Shown here piece by piece: positions 16,175-24,443 of a stretch of 40,534 nt of DNA. Made by a program: the position numbers and the translations under genes. The DNA lies in assembly GCA_023132435.1 (NCBI GenBank), contig JAGLYF010000120.1, forward strand, positions 1 through 40,534, read 5' to 3'. The DNA is from Calditrichia bacterium (GTDB lineage Bacteria > Calditrichota > Calditrichia > JAJRVZ01). The first letter of the stretch is position 1. Every line of letters begins with the position of its first letter. The notes beneath the pieces are model-generated. The model saw only the letters and a list, made by a program, of their open reading frames with translations, searched no databases and was not told where the DNA came from.

Positions 16175-16645
16175 ATGAGTCAGATAGAAAATGCGAACAG
16201 TGACATTCGATATTCCCAATCGGCTGTGATCCCGTTTCAATTAAAAAAGAACCGCATAAAAATTTTATTGATTACTTCTTTAAAAACAAAACAATGGATT
16301 TTTCCAAAAGGAATTATTGAGGAACACCTGACACCACAACAATCGGCTTTGCAGGAGGCAGCAGAAGAAGCAGGTGTTGAGGGTGAAGTATTAAATATTC
16401 TACTCGGCGGATATTCGTATACAAAATGGGAGGGAATATGTGAAGTAAAAGTATTCCCCATGCACGTGACCAGAGTATTGGATGACTGGCCGGAAGCAGA
16501 TCTGCGAAAAAGAAAATGGGTGTCGATAGAAAAGGCAATTAACCTTATCAACAAAGAAGAACTTCAGAGTTTACTCAGGCAATTTGAAGAAAATAAAGGG
16601 AAAATAAAATCGGCAATTACCACATGGCCAAATGTAGAGACGTAG
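16175..16645 (+). CDS. NUDIX hydrolase (DIPP-like)
   Basis: A 156-residue NUDIX protein. The segment WIFPKGIIEEHLTPQQSALQ leads into the box, whose catalytic part is EAAEEAGV. Compared with Gx5Ex7REUxEExGU, the Gly and the three metal-binding Glu of the REUxEE core are kept. The early Glu is Leu and the Arg is Gln. The phrase PKGxxExHxTPxxSAxxEAxEEAGV is typical of the subgroup containing diphosphoinositol polyphosphate and dinucleoside polyphosphate hydrolases, so a nucleotide- or polyphosphate-type substrate is plausible. It lies 27 bases before the CHAD gene, and known DIPP enzymes can act on polyphosphate. Its stop codon lies inside a perfect 30-bp palindrome. Confidence 0.85.
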   Translation: MSQIENANSDIRYSQSAVIPFQLKKNRIKILLITSLKTKQWIFPKGIIEEHLTPQQSALQEAAEEAGVEGEVLNILLGGYSYTKWEGICEVKVFPMHVTRVLDDWPEADLRKRKWVSIEKAINLINKEELQSLLRQFEENKGKIKSAITTWPNVET

Positions 16646-16662
16646 CATGCTACGTCTCTACA
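16633..16662. repeat. Perfect 30-bp palindrome overlapping the NUDIX stop codon
   Basis: The sequence from tgtagagacgtagc to its exact inverse gctacgtctctaca is a 30-base perfect palindrome centred on GCATGC (16645-16650). The TAG stop (16643-16645) of the NUDIX gene is within it. In RNA it would form a tight hairpin between the NUDIX and CHAD reading frames. Confidence 0.8.
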
Positions 16663-16672
16663 GAATTATAAA

Positions 16673-18259
16673 TTGAGTGAGACTTTATTCAAAGAATTAA
16701 TAGTATTGCGATTAATGGCGTATTCCTATATTATCAAGAAAACAAGTACAAAAAGTGTTAGTCAGCTGCTGAACGCGCTTCAAACAAATTTCACCATGAT
16801 CCAGGAATCAAAGCAGCAGGGCACGTATCACTATTTTGATACCTTTGACTGGCGATTATATCGTCAGGGATACTATTTATATCTTTTTAATCAATATTTA
16901 TATCTCTATCAATTTACAAAGAAGAAAATTGAAGATAGGGAAGAATCTCAGTATCCATCTGCTGAGAAATTTTCACTTCAGGATGGGATTATTCTCAGAA
17001 AAATTACTCCCATCATTGACATTCGGGCATTGTTGTGTATGGCCACTTTCCGGATAACTAACCAATCCTTTCGAATATTAAACAGAGATGACAAAACGGT
17101 TGTACGGATACAAATTGAGCAGAGTAGAATAAAGGATAAGACGAGATATAAAAATCTCAGTTCTTATCTTGAAATTCAACCGTTAAGAGGGTATGCAAAT
17201 CAGGTACCGGGTATTTTAAAAAAGTTATCACTTGATGATCTCTTAATTAGTAAAGATGATCTTTTAAAGAGAGGATTAGCGACGCTGGGTAAAATGCCGG
17301 CCGATTACAGCTCAAAAGTGAATATCAGGTTAACAAACCGAATGTCAGCCCTCGATGCAACAAAACAAATCTACATTTATTTACTGGATATCATCAGAAG
17401 AAATGAAAACGGTCTTATAAAGGATATCGATACAGAGTTCCTGCATGATTTCAGAGTTTCAATCAGAAGAACGCGTTCCGCACTGGGACAAATTAAAGGG
17501 ATCCTCGATGAAAATGTGGTTCTCAAAGCTAAAGAAAATTTTTCTTACCTCGGTCGGTCTACCAATAAATTACGGGATATTGATGTTTATTTATTAGGTG
17601 AACAACAATACAAATTGATGCTGCCGGTGGAATTAAGACCATACCTTAACTCATTCTTCGAAGATTTGAAGGAGCAAAGAAAAATTGAACACCAATCGTT
17701 GGTAAAAACAATAAAATCGGTTAAATATAAGCGAATACTCTCCGACTGGGAATCCTATCTGAAATCAGAGGATATCCGGAACCGGCAGAAAATGGCACCA
17801 GTCAGGGAACTCGCAAAAAACATTATCATGAAAAGAAATAAAAAAGTCTTAAAATTTGGGCAGAGAGTTTTAATCACGGGATCCGATGAATTATTACATC
17901 AATTAAGGATTGAGTGTAAAAAATTAAGATATCTTCTTGAATTTTTTAATTCTCTCTTTTCACAGGAAAAGATTCAATACTTAGTCAGAAAACTGAAACT
18001 ACTACAGGATAATCTTGGAGACTATAATGACCTGGTGATACAGCAGAAACGATTAATTGATTCGGCAAGAGATATAACTCCACGAACCAGAAGTGGAAAA
18101 AACACCGTTTTAGCCCTCGGTATTTTGATTGGAAAATTAAATGAAAAACAACAGATAATCAAAAAGGAATTTGCTAAGTCATTTTCCGGTTATGCAGCTC
18201 AGGAGGTGCAAAAAATACTTGATGAACTTTTTCAGGTTCAGGAAAGGCGTGTCCGATGA
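16673..18259 (+). CDS. CHAD-domain protein with degenerate CYTH-like N-terminus
   Basis: The C-terminal half (about residues 225-510) is a CHAD domain, an alpha-helical polyphosphate-binding module. Both conserved histidine helices are present: FLHDFRVSIRRTRSALG and LHQLRIECKKLRYLLEFF, along with NKLRDIDVYL and LKLLQDNLGDYNDL. The N-terminal part (about 20-200) resembles a CYTH/triphosphatase tunnel fold (YHYFDTFDWRLYRQGYYLYL) but lacks the ExExK metal motif, so catalysis by it is unlikely. CHAD proteins are known to bind polyphosphate and some sit on polyphosphate granules. The track start is TTG 16673; ATG 16715 (MAYSYIIKK) is an alternative, and neither has a good ribosome site. The stop overlaps the ParA start (ATGA), so translation is coupled. 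Confidence 0.88.
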   Translation: MSETLFKELIVLRLMAYSYIIKKTSTKSVSQLLNALQTNFTMIQESKQQGTYHYFDTFDWRLYRQGYYLYLFNQYLYLYQFTKKKIEDREESQYPSAEKFSLQDGIILRKITPIIDIRALLCMATFRITNQSFRILNRDDKTVVRIQIEQSRIKDKTRYKNLSSYLEIQPLRGYANQVPGILKKLSLDDLLISKDDLLKRGLATLGKMPADYSSKVNIRLTNRMSALDATKQIYIYLLDIIRRNENGLIKDIDTEFLHDFRVSIRRTRSALGQIKGILDENVVLKAKENFSYLGRSTNKLRDIDVYLLGEQQYKLMLPVELRPYLNSFFEDLKEQRKIEHQSLVKTIKSVKYKRILSDWESYLKSEDIRNRQKMAPVRELAKNIIMKRNKKVLKFGQRVLITGSDELLHQLRIECKKLRYLLEFFNSLFSQEKIQYLVRKLKLLQDNLGDYNDLVIQQKRLIDSARDITPRTRSGKNTVLALGILIGKLNEKQQIIKKEFAKSFSGYAAQEVQKILDELFQVQERRVR

Positions 18260-19002
18260 CTATATTGTCACTATACAATATTAAGGGTGGGGTAGGAAAA
18301 ACAGCCGCTGCCGTAAATCTTTCCTATCTGGCTGCAAGTGAAGAAAAAAACACGCTACTTTGTGATCTTGATCCGCAAAGTTCCTCAACATATTATTTTC
18401 GCATAAAACCCAAAATGAAGACTGGATTGAAACCTCTTGTTAAAGGAAAAAAAAGTCTGGTAAAGAATATTAAAGGAACCGACTATAATTATTTGGATCT
18501 GCTCCCGGCTGATTTTTCCCTGCGAAACATGGATATCATGCTCGATAATGTAAAAGGTTCCAAGCATAGATTAAAATCCGTATTAAAAATGTTTAAGGAT
18601 GAATACGATTACATTTTTTTAGATTGCCCACCAAATATTACTCTGGTTTCGGAGAATATTTTCTATGCCTCGGATCTGATCCTGGTCCCCGTTATCCCTA
18701 CAACACTTTCATATCGCACATTTGAAAAATTGCTGGACTTTTTTAAAAAAAGTAAGATGTCGGTAAATAAAATTGTACCATTTTTTTCAATGGTTGAAAT
18801 TCGAAAAAATATGCATAAAGATTTAATTGAAGAGCTTAAAAAGCAGTATCCGTTTTTTCTTAACAATAAAATCCCATACTCTTCTGTTGTTGAAAAGATG
18901 GGAATCCATCGTGAACCGTTGGGAAATTTTAGCCCCCGCTCTATACCGGCGCAGCAATATCAGGCGCTGTGGGGCGAAGTAAAAAAAAGGATGAAAAAAT
19001 GA
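18256..19002 (+). CDS. ParA/MinD-type positioning ATPase
   Basis: A deviant Walker A KGGVGKTA (residues 10-17), CDLDPQSSSTYYF (switch I region) and YIFLDCPPN (Walker B) define a ParA-family P-loop ATPase of 248 residues. Chromosomal ParA normally has ParB next to it. None is here; the gene is fused by a 4-bp overlap to the CHAD gene upstream and by another to a membrane-protein gene downstream. Orphan ParA proteins commonly space cellular cargo over the nucleoid (carboxysomes, chemoreceptor clusters, plasmids). By context the cargo could be the CHAD protein and any polyphosphate it binds. That is inference. Confidence 0.9.
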   Translation: MTILSLYNIKGGVGKTAAAVNLSYLAASEEKNTLLCDLDPQSSSTYYFRIKPKMKTGLKPLVKGKKSLVKNIKGTDYNYLDLLPADFSLRNMDIMLDNVKGSKHRLKSVLKMFKDEYDYIFLDCPPNITLVSENIFYASDLILVPVIPTTLSYRTFEKLLDFFKKSKMSVNKIVPFFSMVEIRKNMHKDLIEELKKQYPFFLNNKIPYSSVVEKMGIHREPLGNFSPRSIPAQQYQALWGEVKKRMKK

Positions 19003-19820
19003 AATCAGCAGTTTATATAAGAGCGATCATTGCCTTTTTAATAACCATTTCTGCCGGTTACTATCAACGACTCACCGGTCCAACTCATCCTCTGAATGTT
19101 GGTCTGGAATGGAAAGGGACGGAAATTTCAGGCAAGTTAACACGTAATCACGGCGAAGAAAGCAATCAGCCGATTGAGATTACGATTCCCGATACATCCG
19201 TTAGCGCTGTCTTAATATTCCGCCGATTTAACACCAATGATGAATGGGTGGGTATGACGATGACGCGCGAGAATGATGTCCTGTATGGAAGTTTACCGCA
19301 CCAACCTCCGGCAGGAAAACTGGAATATTTTATTCAATTGAGAAAGGGAGATGACTATCAGAAGTTACCCCAAGATCAGCTGGTAGTTACCCGTTTTACG
19401 GGAGAAGTACCGTCAGCTATACTCGGTTTACATGTTTTCTTTATGTTTTTCGGAATGTTCCTGAGCAATTGGGCCGGATTAGAGGCGATATCCAAAAAGG
19501 AACGAATGTACAAACTTGCCCTATGGACCGTTGGTTTATTATTCCTTGGCGGAATGATCCTTGGTCCGGTTGTGCAGAAATTCGCCTTTGGCGAATTCTG
19601 GACCGGTGTACCCTTTGGATTTGATCTGACGGATAATAAAACTTTGGTTACGATGATCACCTGGGTGGTTGCCGCCTGGCTAAGTTATAAGAAGAAAACA
19701 TCCGCCCGTGCCTGGATTATCATCGCAGCGATTGTATTGTTGTTGGTTTATTCAATACCACATAGTATGATGGGATCTGAATTAGATTATGAGACCGGGA
19801 AAATAGGGACGGGGGAATAA
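18999..19820 (+). CDS. Multi-pass membrane protein of unknown function in the CHAD-ParA operon
   Basis: The start is placed at ATG 18999 (MKSAVYIRAIIAF), which overlaps the ParA stop as ATGA with an AAGG upstream. The track's 18969 start would overlap by 34 bases. One N-terminal membrane helix is followed by a roughly 110-residue soluble beta-rich domain (LNVGLEWKGTEISGKLTRN, LIFRRFNTNDEWVGMTM, GKLEYFIQLRKGDDYQKLP). About four helices follow: LGLHVFFMFFGMFLSNWAGL, LALWTVGLLFLGGMILGP, LVTMITWVVAAWLS and AWIIIAAIVLLLVYSIPHSM. I do not recognise a family. It could be a membrane anchor or transporter for the operon's product; no transport motif is visible. Confidence 0.8.
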   Translation: MKSAVYIRAIIAFLITISAGYYQRLTGPTHPLNVGLEWKGTEISGKLTRNHGEESNQPIEITIPDTSVSAVLIFRRFNTNDEWVGMTMTRENDVLYGSLPHQPPAGKLEYFIQLRKGDDYQKLPQDQLVVTRFTGEVPSAILGLHVFFMFFGMFLSNWAGLEAISKKERMYKLALWTVGLLFLGGMILGPVVQKFAFGEFWTGVPFGFDLTDNKTLVTMITWVVAAWLSYKKKTSARAWIIIAAIVLLLVYSIPHSMMGSELDYETGKIGTGE

Positions 19821-19826
19821 TACTAA

Positions 19827-20549
19827 TTAAACTTCCAGGGTAAATTCTGAGATATCCTGAAACAGGTATTCAAGTTCTTTCACATCGACGAATATTGACG
19901 AGGGTAATGCTTTTGCGAAAATGTCAAGAACAACCATTGCATTGGCATTAGCATCTTCCTCAGAAATACTACGCATGCGGTCTGTCATTCCAACATTGAT
20001 CATTTGAATATCTTCATAGGCTTGTGCAAGCCCCTCCAGATGCCAATCAGGCTGTTGGCCCTTTTTTAATCGGAAATATTGTCCAAGCAGATAGCAGCTA
20101 ACTGATCGATATAGGGTCTCTTCAAGTGTCGCAAAAGGCAAATGAAACCTAACCATAGGTTTGAGTATACTCATTGTGGGACAACCGGTTGTTACCATAA
20201 TAATACCAAGAAGAGAGCCTAATCCATGTTGTAAGGGTATATCTTTCTCGTATACTCTTTCCGGTGTTTCAACCCTGAGAAGAACTCTTTCATAGGATTT
20301 GCGATCTTTAAAGGTTGTAATGATATCTTCCAGGTTTACAGCAATGGGACAATGAGAGGTTACATTTGGGTTTAACTGACAGCTTTCACATTGATTGAAT
20401 TCAAGTTTGGTCCATGGGGGATGTTTTTTGTTATTTTGAGGGAGAAATACTAAATCACTGATACGCAGATTTATGGGAAAATGGGCTTCTGTCTTATCCT
20501 CGAATACAAAATGGTAATTTATATAGGTGGTCTTTGAATTATTATTCAT
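19827..20549 (-). CDS. Cys-cluster protein of unknown function
   Basis: 240 residues, no signal peptide. Near residue 54 is CESCQLNPNVTSHCP, a CxxC-x9-C cluster that could bind metal or a cofactor; a further Cys lies in TTGCPTMSILKP and one in SVSCYLLG. The N-terminus INYHFVFEDKTEAHFPINL looks like a small beta domain and the rest looks helical. I do not recognise a named family with confidence. It converges on the CHAD-ParA operon with a 6-base gap and has the repeat-filled 20550-21066 region upstream. The start is the first Met; no clear ribosome site is seen. Confidence 0.72.
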   Translation of the reverse strand: MNNNSKTTYINYHFVFEDKTEAHFPINLRISDLVFLPQNNKKHPPWTKLEFNQCESCQLNPNVTSHCPIAVNLEDIITTFKDRKSYERVLLRVETPERVYEKDIPLQHGLGSLLGIIMVTTGCPTMSILKPMVRFHLPFATLEETLYRSVSCYLLGQYFRLKKGQQPDWHLEGLAQAYEDIQMINVGMTDRMRSISEEDANANAMVVLDIFAKALPSSIFVDVKELEYLFQDISEFTLEV

Positions 20550-21066
20550 CTAAATCAATTCCGTTTATGGTACTTTTATTATCATCGGCAGTATTTCTGT
20601 AAATATTTAGAAGATTCCTGTTTTTGGATATGCATATTTTACTATGACAGCAATTCTTTTTAACCACAAAGACCAAAAGAAAAAATAACCCACCCCTTAG
20701 TCCCCTCCCTTATGTATCAGGCTGTTGAAGAATACACAATATTCAACAATATTACTGTGCCTTTCTCACAAATTGTCATTCCCGTCCCGCACCTGCGGGA
20801 GGAATCCATTGATAAACAACCTCTTACGTAAAAAATATTTGGATTCCTGCTAGAGTTTACCCCTTTGGATTCCCCCGAGTACTCGGGGGAATGACAAAAG
20901 GGGCCGGGATGGGGAGGGTTAAAACTCTTTACCTCTGTGGCTAAAAATATTATTTCGTTATGAGTTTGTGGGGAATAAAATATACCAGTGAGATTAATTG
21001 TAAATTAAATCCAAAATATCTAATTTTAACTTTTAATGATTGAAATAAATCCGGGAATTTACATCA
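20550..21066. other. 517-bp divergent intergenic region with nested repeats
   Basis: No gene is seen between the Cys-cluster gene and purD. A nested set of inverted repeats fills 20658-20946. The flanks are AT-rich, and I see no confident promoter hexamers. Confidence 0.6.
20658..20946. repeat. Nested (three-level) inverted repeat element
   Basis: The outer arms ttttaaccacaaag and, inverted, ctctgtggctaaaa enclose C-rich and G-rich arms (cccaccccttagtcccctccc at 20690; ggggccgggatggggaggg at 20900). These enclose arms of the gtcattccc...ggaatcc type (20776 and 20867-20894). The innermost part has its own hairpins TCCCGCACCTGCGGGA and ATTCCCCCGAGTACTCGGGGGAAT. It looks like repeats inserted into repeats. 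Confidence 0.6.
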
Positions 21067-22341
21067 ATGAAAATATTGGTTATTGGCAGTGGGGGACGAG
21101 AACATGCCCTTGTCTGGAAAATAGCACAAAGCAGCCAGGTAGAAAAAATTTATTGCGCACCGGGAAACCCCGGTACTGCTGAGCTTAGTGAGAATGTAGC
21201 AATCTCACCGATGGATTTTGAGAAACTGGTCTCTTTTGCCAAAGATAATCAAATCGATCTTACGATTGTCGGCCCTGAAGATCCCCTGGTATCAGGAATT
21301 GTTGACTATTTCAACGATCATGGTTTAAAAATTTTTGGTCCGGATAAAAATGCCGCACAACTTGAGGGCAGTAAATATTTTTCAAAAGAGCTGATGAAAA
21401 AGTATCATATTCCAACTGCTACTTATCAGACCTTTACATCCCCGGATAAAGCAAAGGAATACATCGGTTCGGAAGCGAAGTTTCCCCTGGTTTTGAAAGC
21501 CAGCGGTCTGGCTGCCGGCAAAGGTGTTTTAATATGTCAATCCAGCGAAGAGGCATTAGAAGGTATTGGACAGATCATGGAAGATAAAGCGTTTGGATCT
21601 GCAGGCGATAAAATGATTATTGAAGAATTTCTCGAAGGAGAGGAAGTCTCAATTTTTGCTCTCAGTGATGGTGAGGATTATCTTTTATTATCACCGGCTC
21701 AGGACCATAAAAAAGTGTTTGAGGGAGACCAGGGGAAAAACACCGGAGGCATGGGCGCCTATGCACCAGCGCCGATAGTGACCTCATCACTAATAGAAAA
21801 AATTACACCGGAAATAATTGAACGCACATTCGAGGCGATGCGCTCTGAGGGTATGCCATATAAGGGTCTGTTGTATTTTGGATTAATCATTACAAATCAG
21901 GGTCCAAAAGTTTTAGAGTACAATTGTCGATTTGGTGATCCGGAAGCGGAAGTAATTTTGCCATTACTTAAATCTGACCTTGTCCCGCTTATGGAGGCAT
22001 CAATTAATGGTACAATGCGGGAACAGAAGATTCAACTGTATGATAAATTTACTCTGGATGTTGTACTCGCATCCGGAGGCTATCCGGATAAATATGAAAA
22101 AGGTAAAATCATCGAGGGACTGGAATCGCTGGATTCGGATATCCTTGTCTTCCATGCCGGGACAAAATCAGAAAATGATTTTCTGGTTACAAATGGGGGA
22201 AGGGTGTTAAATATCGTAGCCATGGCGGATGATTTTTTTTCTTTAACTGAAAGCTTATACAAAAATGTAGACCGGATACGATTTGAAGGCGTTCACTATC
22301 GAAAAGATATTGGATATCGGGCTCGAAAATATTTTGAATGA
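21067..22341 (+). CDS. purD: Phosphoribosylamine-glycine ligase (GAR synthetase)
   Basis: This enzyme joins glycine to phosphoribosylamine with ATP, the second step of purine synthesis, in the cytoplasm. The whole 424-residue family pattern is present: N-terminal MKILVIGSGGREHALVWK, YCAPGNPGTAE, the ATP-grasp lysine region FPLVLKASGLAAGKGV, EEFLEGEEVSIFALSDG, DHKKVFEGDQGKNTGGMGAY, and the metal site LEYNCRFGDPEAEVILP. The length is normal. The gene starts at ATG 21067 with a weak GGGAA upstream. cdsA follows after 32 bases, probably as a shared transcript, although the two pathways are unrelated. No purine-regulatory site is evident in the repeat-rich upstream region. Confidence 0.97.
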   Translation: MKILVIGSGGREHALVWKIAQSSQVEKIYCAPGNPGTAELSENVAISPMDFEKLVSFAKDNQIDLTIVGPEDPLVSGIVDYFNDHGLKIFGPDKNAAQLEGSKYFSKELMKKYHIPTATYQTFTSPDKAKEYIGSEAKFPLVLKASGLAAGKGVLICQSSEEALEGIGQIMEDKAFGSAGDKMIIEEFLEGEEVSIFALSDGEDYLLLSPAQDHKKVFEGDQGKNTGGMGAYAPAPIVTSSLIEKITPEIIERTFEAMRSEGMPYKGLLYFGLIITNQGPKVLEYNCRFGDPEAEVILPLLKSDLVPLMEASINGTMREQKIQLYDKFTLDVVLASGGYPDKYEKGKIIEGLESLDSDILVFHAGTKSENDFLVTNGGRVLNIVAMADDFFSLTESLYKNVDRIRFEGVHYRKDIGYRARKYFE

Positions 22342-22373
22342 GTTAAAGTCACTAAAGACAGGAATATAAACTA

Positions 22374-23195
22374 ATGAACGAATTATCAAAGCGGATTTTG
22401 GTTGCCATTGTCGGAATACCGACAATATTGACTTTGATATTTCTTGGTGGTTGGTATTTTTTTCTGTTGATATTAATTATCAGTCTGGTCGCCCAGCTGG
22501 AATTTTATGAGATGCAGAAAAAGAAAAACTATCAACCCCAAAGAATCAACGGAATCATCGCTGGAATATTACTTCTCCTGGGTATTCAAACAGGGGAATG
22601 GCAGATCATTGGAATAGGACTGGTTTTTATGCTTATGCTAATATTAGCCTTTGAGATGTTTCGTCATCATGAGAATATGAGTACAAACATTGGCATAACA
22701 TTGGTCGGTATTTTATATATCCCTTTGTTTTTGGGTGCACTCATTTATACAAAATCATATGTTGATCATACTTTTACCACCGTACAATATGCCGGATTTA
22801 AATATATCACGATGATACTAATAACCATCTGGATTTGTGATACTTTCGCCTATACTTTTGGGATTTTATTTGGTAAACACAAACTTTATGAGAAGGTATC
22901 TCCAAATAAAACAATTGAGGGGGGAGTTGCCGGTCTTATTGGTGCTATCGTTTCAATTGTAGTTGTAAAAATGTTCAATATACTCCCCTTAGACTGGTTT
23001 AGTGCAATAATTATTGGTATTACGGTTGGCGTATTTGGTCAAATGGGAGACCTGATCGAGTCATGGTTTAAAAGGGATGCGAGTGTGAAAGATTCCTCAG
23101 CCCTATTACCCGGTCATGGAGGGATGCTCGATCGATTTGATAGTTTATTATTTTTATCACCATCAATATTGATCCTGACATTTTTATTATTTTAA
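22374..23195 (+). CDS. cdsA: Phosphatidate cytidylyltransferase (CDP-diacylglycerol synthase)
   Basis: An integral membrane enzyme that makes CDP-diacylglycerol from phosphatidate and CTP, the branch point of phospholipid synthesis. The 273 residues are mostly hydrophobic, with about seven or eight helices. The C-terminal signature is clear: WFKRDASVKDSSALLPGHGG followed by MLDRFDSLLF, as is SPNKTIEGGVAG upstream. AGGA stands about 10 bases before ATG 22374. It shares the window with an ether-lipid-type fusion and a PAP2 enzyme, but those are not adjacent. Confidence 0.95.
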   Translation: MNELSKRILVAIVGIPTILTLIFLGGWYFFLLILIISLVAQLEFYEMQKKKNYQPQRINGIIAGILLLLGIQTGEWQIIGIGLVFMLMLILAFEMFRHHENMSTNIGITLVGILYIPLFLGALIYTKSYVDHTFTTVQYAGFKYITMILITIWICDTFAYTFGILFGKHKLYEKVSPNKTIEGGVAGLIGAIVSIVVVKMFNILPLDWFSAIIIGITVGVFGQMGDLIESWFKRDASVKDSSALLPGHGGMLDRFDSLLFLSPSILILTFLLF

Positions 23196-23282
23196 TGAGA
23201 TGAATTTTATTCAGTGTTCAGACCTAAAGAATCTCCCAATCCGATTCGATAATGGTTATATACTACTGAAGGAGAAAACCGG

Positions 23283-24377
23283 ATGGCAGATGATGTGAAA
23301 CGTGTGCTTGTTGTTGATGACGAAGATGATCTTACCTGGTCGATCTCAAAACATCTGGCTAAGGATAGGGATAAATACGATTTAATTTGTGTTAACAGCG
23401 GTAAGAAGGCTCTTGAAGTATTATCTCAATTACCGGTTAAACTGGTGATTAGTGATATCCGTATGCCCGAAATATCCGGTTTGGAATTATTATCGAGAAT
23501 ACGTGAATCATACCCGGCGACGAAAGTTATCATCATGACCGCTTACGGATCATCGGAAGTTCATGAAGAAGCCAACGCGCGTGGATGTTTCAAGTATATT
23601 GAAAAACCATTTGAGATAACTGATTTGCGTCAACTGATCCTCGAAGCGATAGAGGAAAAAAGAGGATTTATGGGCACCATCTCAGATTTTCAACTGAGCG
23701 ATCTTGTTCAAATGAATTGTCTGGGACGGATGACAACCACATTGTTTATTGTAGGCGATGATTATAAAGGTTCTATATATATAGAGGAGGGAAATATCGT
23801 TCATGCTGATTGTGGGGATAAAGAGGGCGAAGAAGCCGTATTTGAAATGTTGGCCTGGGAAGGGGGTAATTTTTCTACAGAGAGAGGAAAAAGAGCTCCC
23901 AAAGAGACGATAATAAAAGGCTGGCAAAGTTTACTATTAGAAGGAATGCGTCGGATAGATGAATCAAAACCAGGAAGAAGAGAAATAGGTGGAAAACTGG
24001 CAAAGACACAACGCGAAATATCCCGGATATTAGATAAACTTGCTGCTTTAAAAGGAGTCATTCTCACCACTGTTTTTGATCCGGAAGGTTTTCCTGTGGC
24101 ATCCCAGATCAATGAAGCCTCCCCCAGACAATACGGGATTCAGGAATTAACCCCAATCATATCTGGCTTGATTAAACAGGTGGATTCTATCGGTCAGGAT
24201 CTAAAAATCAGACAACCTAAGAGTATATCTTTAGAATTTGATGAGGCAATTTTAAAAATTAACAAAGTTCACGATCGAAAAGAATATTTGGTAATTTTTG
24301 CCGAGAATAAAATAAATGTTGGTGTTCTCACACTGGAAGCAAAGAAGAATTTGCGAAAGCTTTCAAAAATATTGTAA
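23283..24377 (+). CDS. Response regulator: receiver + DUF4388 + roadblock/LC7-like domain
   Basis: Residues 5-125 are a receiver: VLVVDDEDD acidic pocket, phospho-acceptor Asp58 in VISDIRMPEISG, the Thr/Ala line IIMTAYGSS, and Lys in YIEKPFE. Residues about 130-235 match DUF4388 (PatA N-terminal-like): MGTISDFQLSDLVQMNCLGR, GSIYIEEGNIVHADCGDKEG, and FEMLAWEGGNFSTERG. Residues about 255-364 look like a roadblock/LC7 (MglB-like) domain: LDKLAALKGVILTTVFDPEGFPVAS. There is no DNA-binding domain, so output is probably by protein contact, possibly with a small Ras-like GTPase (MglA type) that is not in this window. GGAG precedes the ATG. No histidine kinase is adjacent. Confidence 0.88.
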   Translation: MADDVKRVLVVDDEDDLTWSISKHLAKDRDKYDLICVNSGKKALEVLSQLPVKLVISDIRMPEISGLELLSRIRESYPATKVIIMTAYGSSEVHEEANARGCFKYIEKPFEITDLRQLILEAIEEKRGFMGTISDFQLSDLVQMNCLGRMTTTLFIVGDDYKGSIYIEEGNIVHADCGDKEGEEAVFEMLAWEGGNFSTERGKRAPKETIIKGWQSLLLEGMRRIDESKPGRREIGGKLAKTQREISRILDKLAALKGVILTTVFDPEGFPVASQINEASPRQYGIQELTPIISGLIKQVDSIGQDLKIRQPKSISLEFDEAILKINKVHDRKEYLVIFAENKINVGVLTLEAKKNLRKLSKIL

Positions 24378-24443
24378 AAATAATCTTCATCATCCCTGTC
24401 AATCTTTAAACGATCAACAAATCTTTTCACACGATAGTATTAT

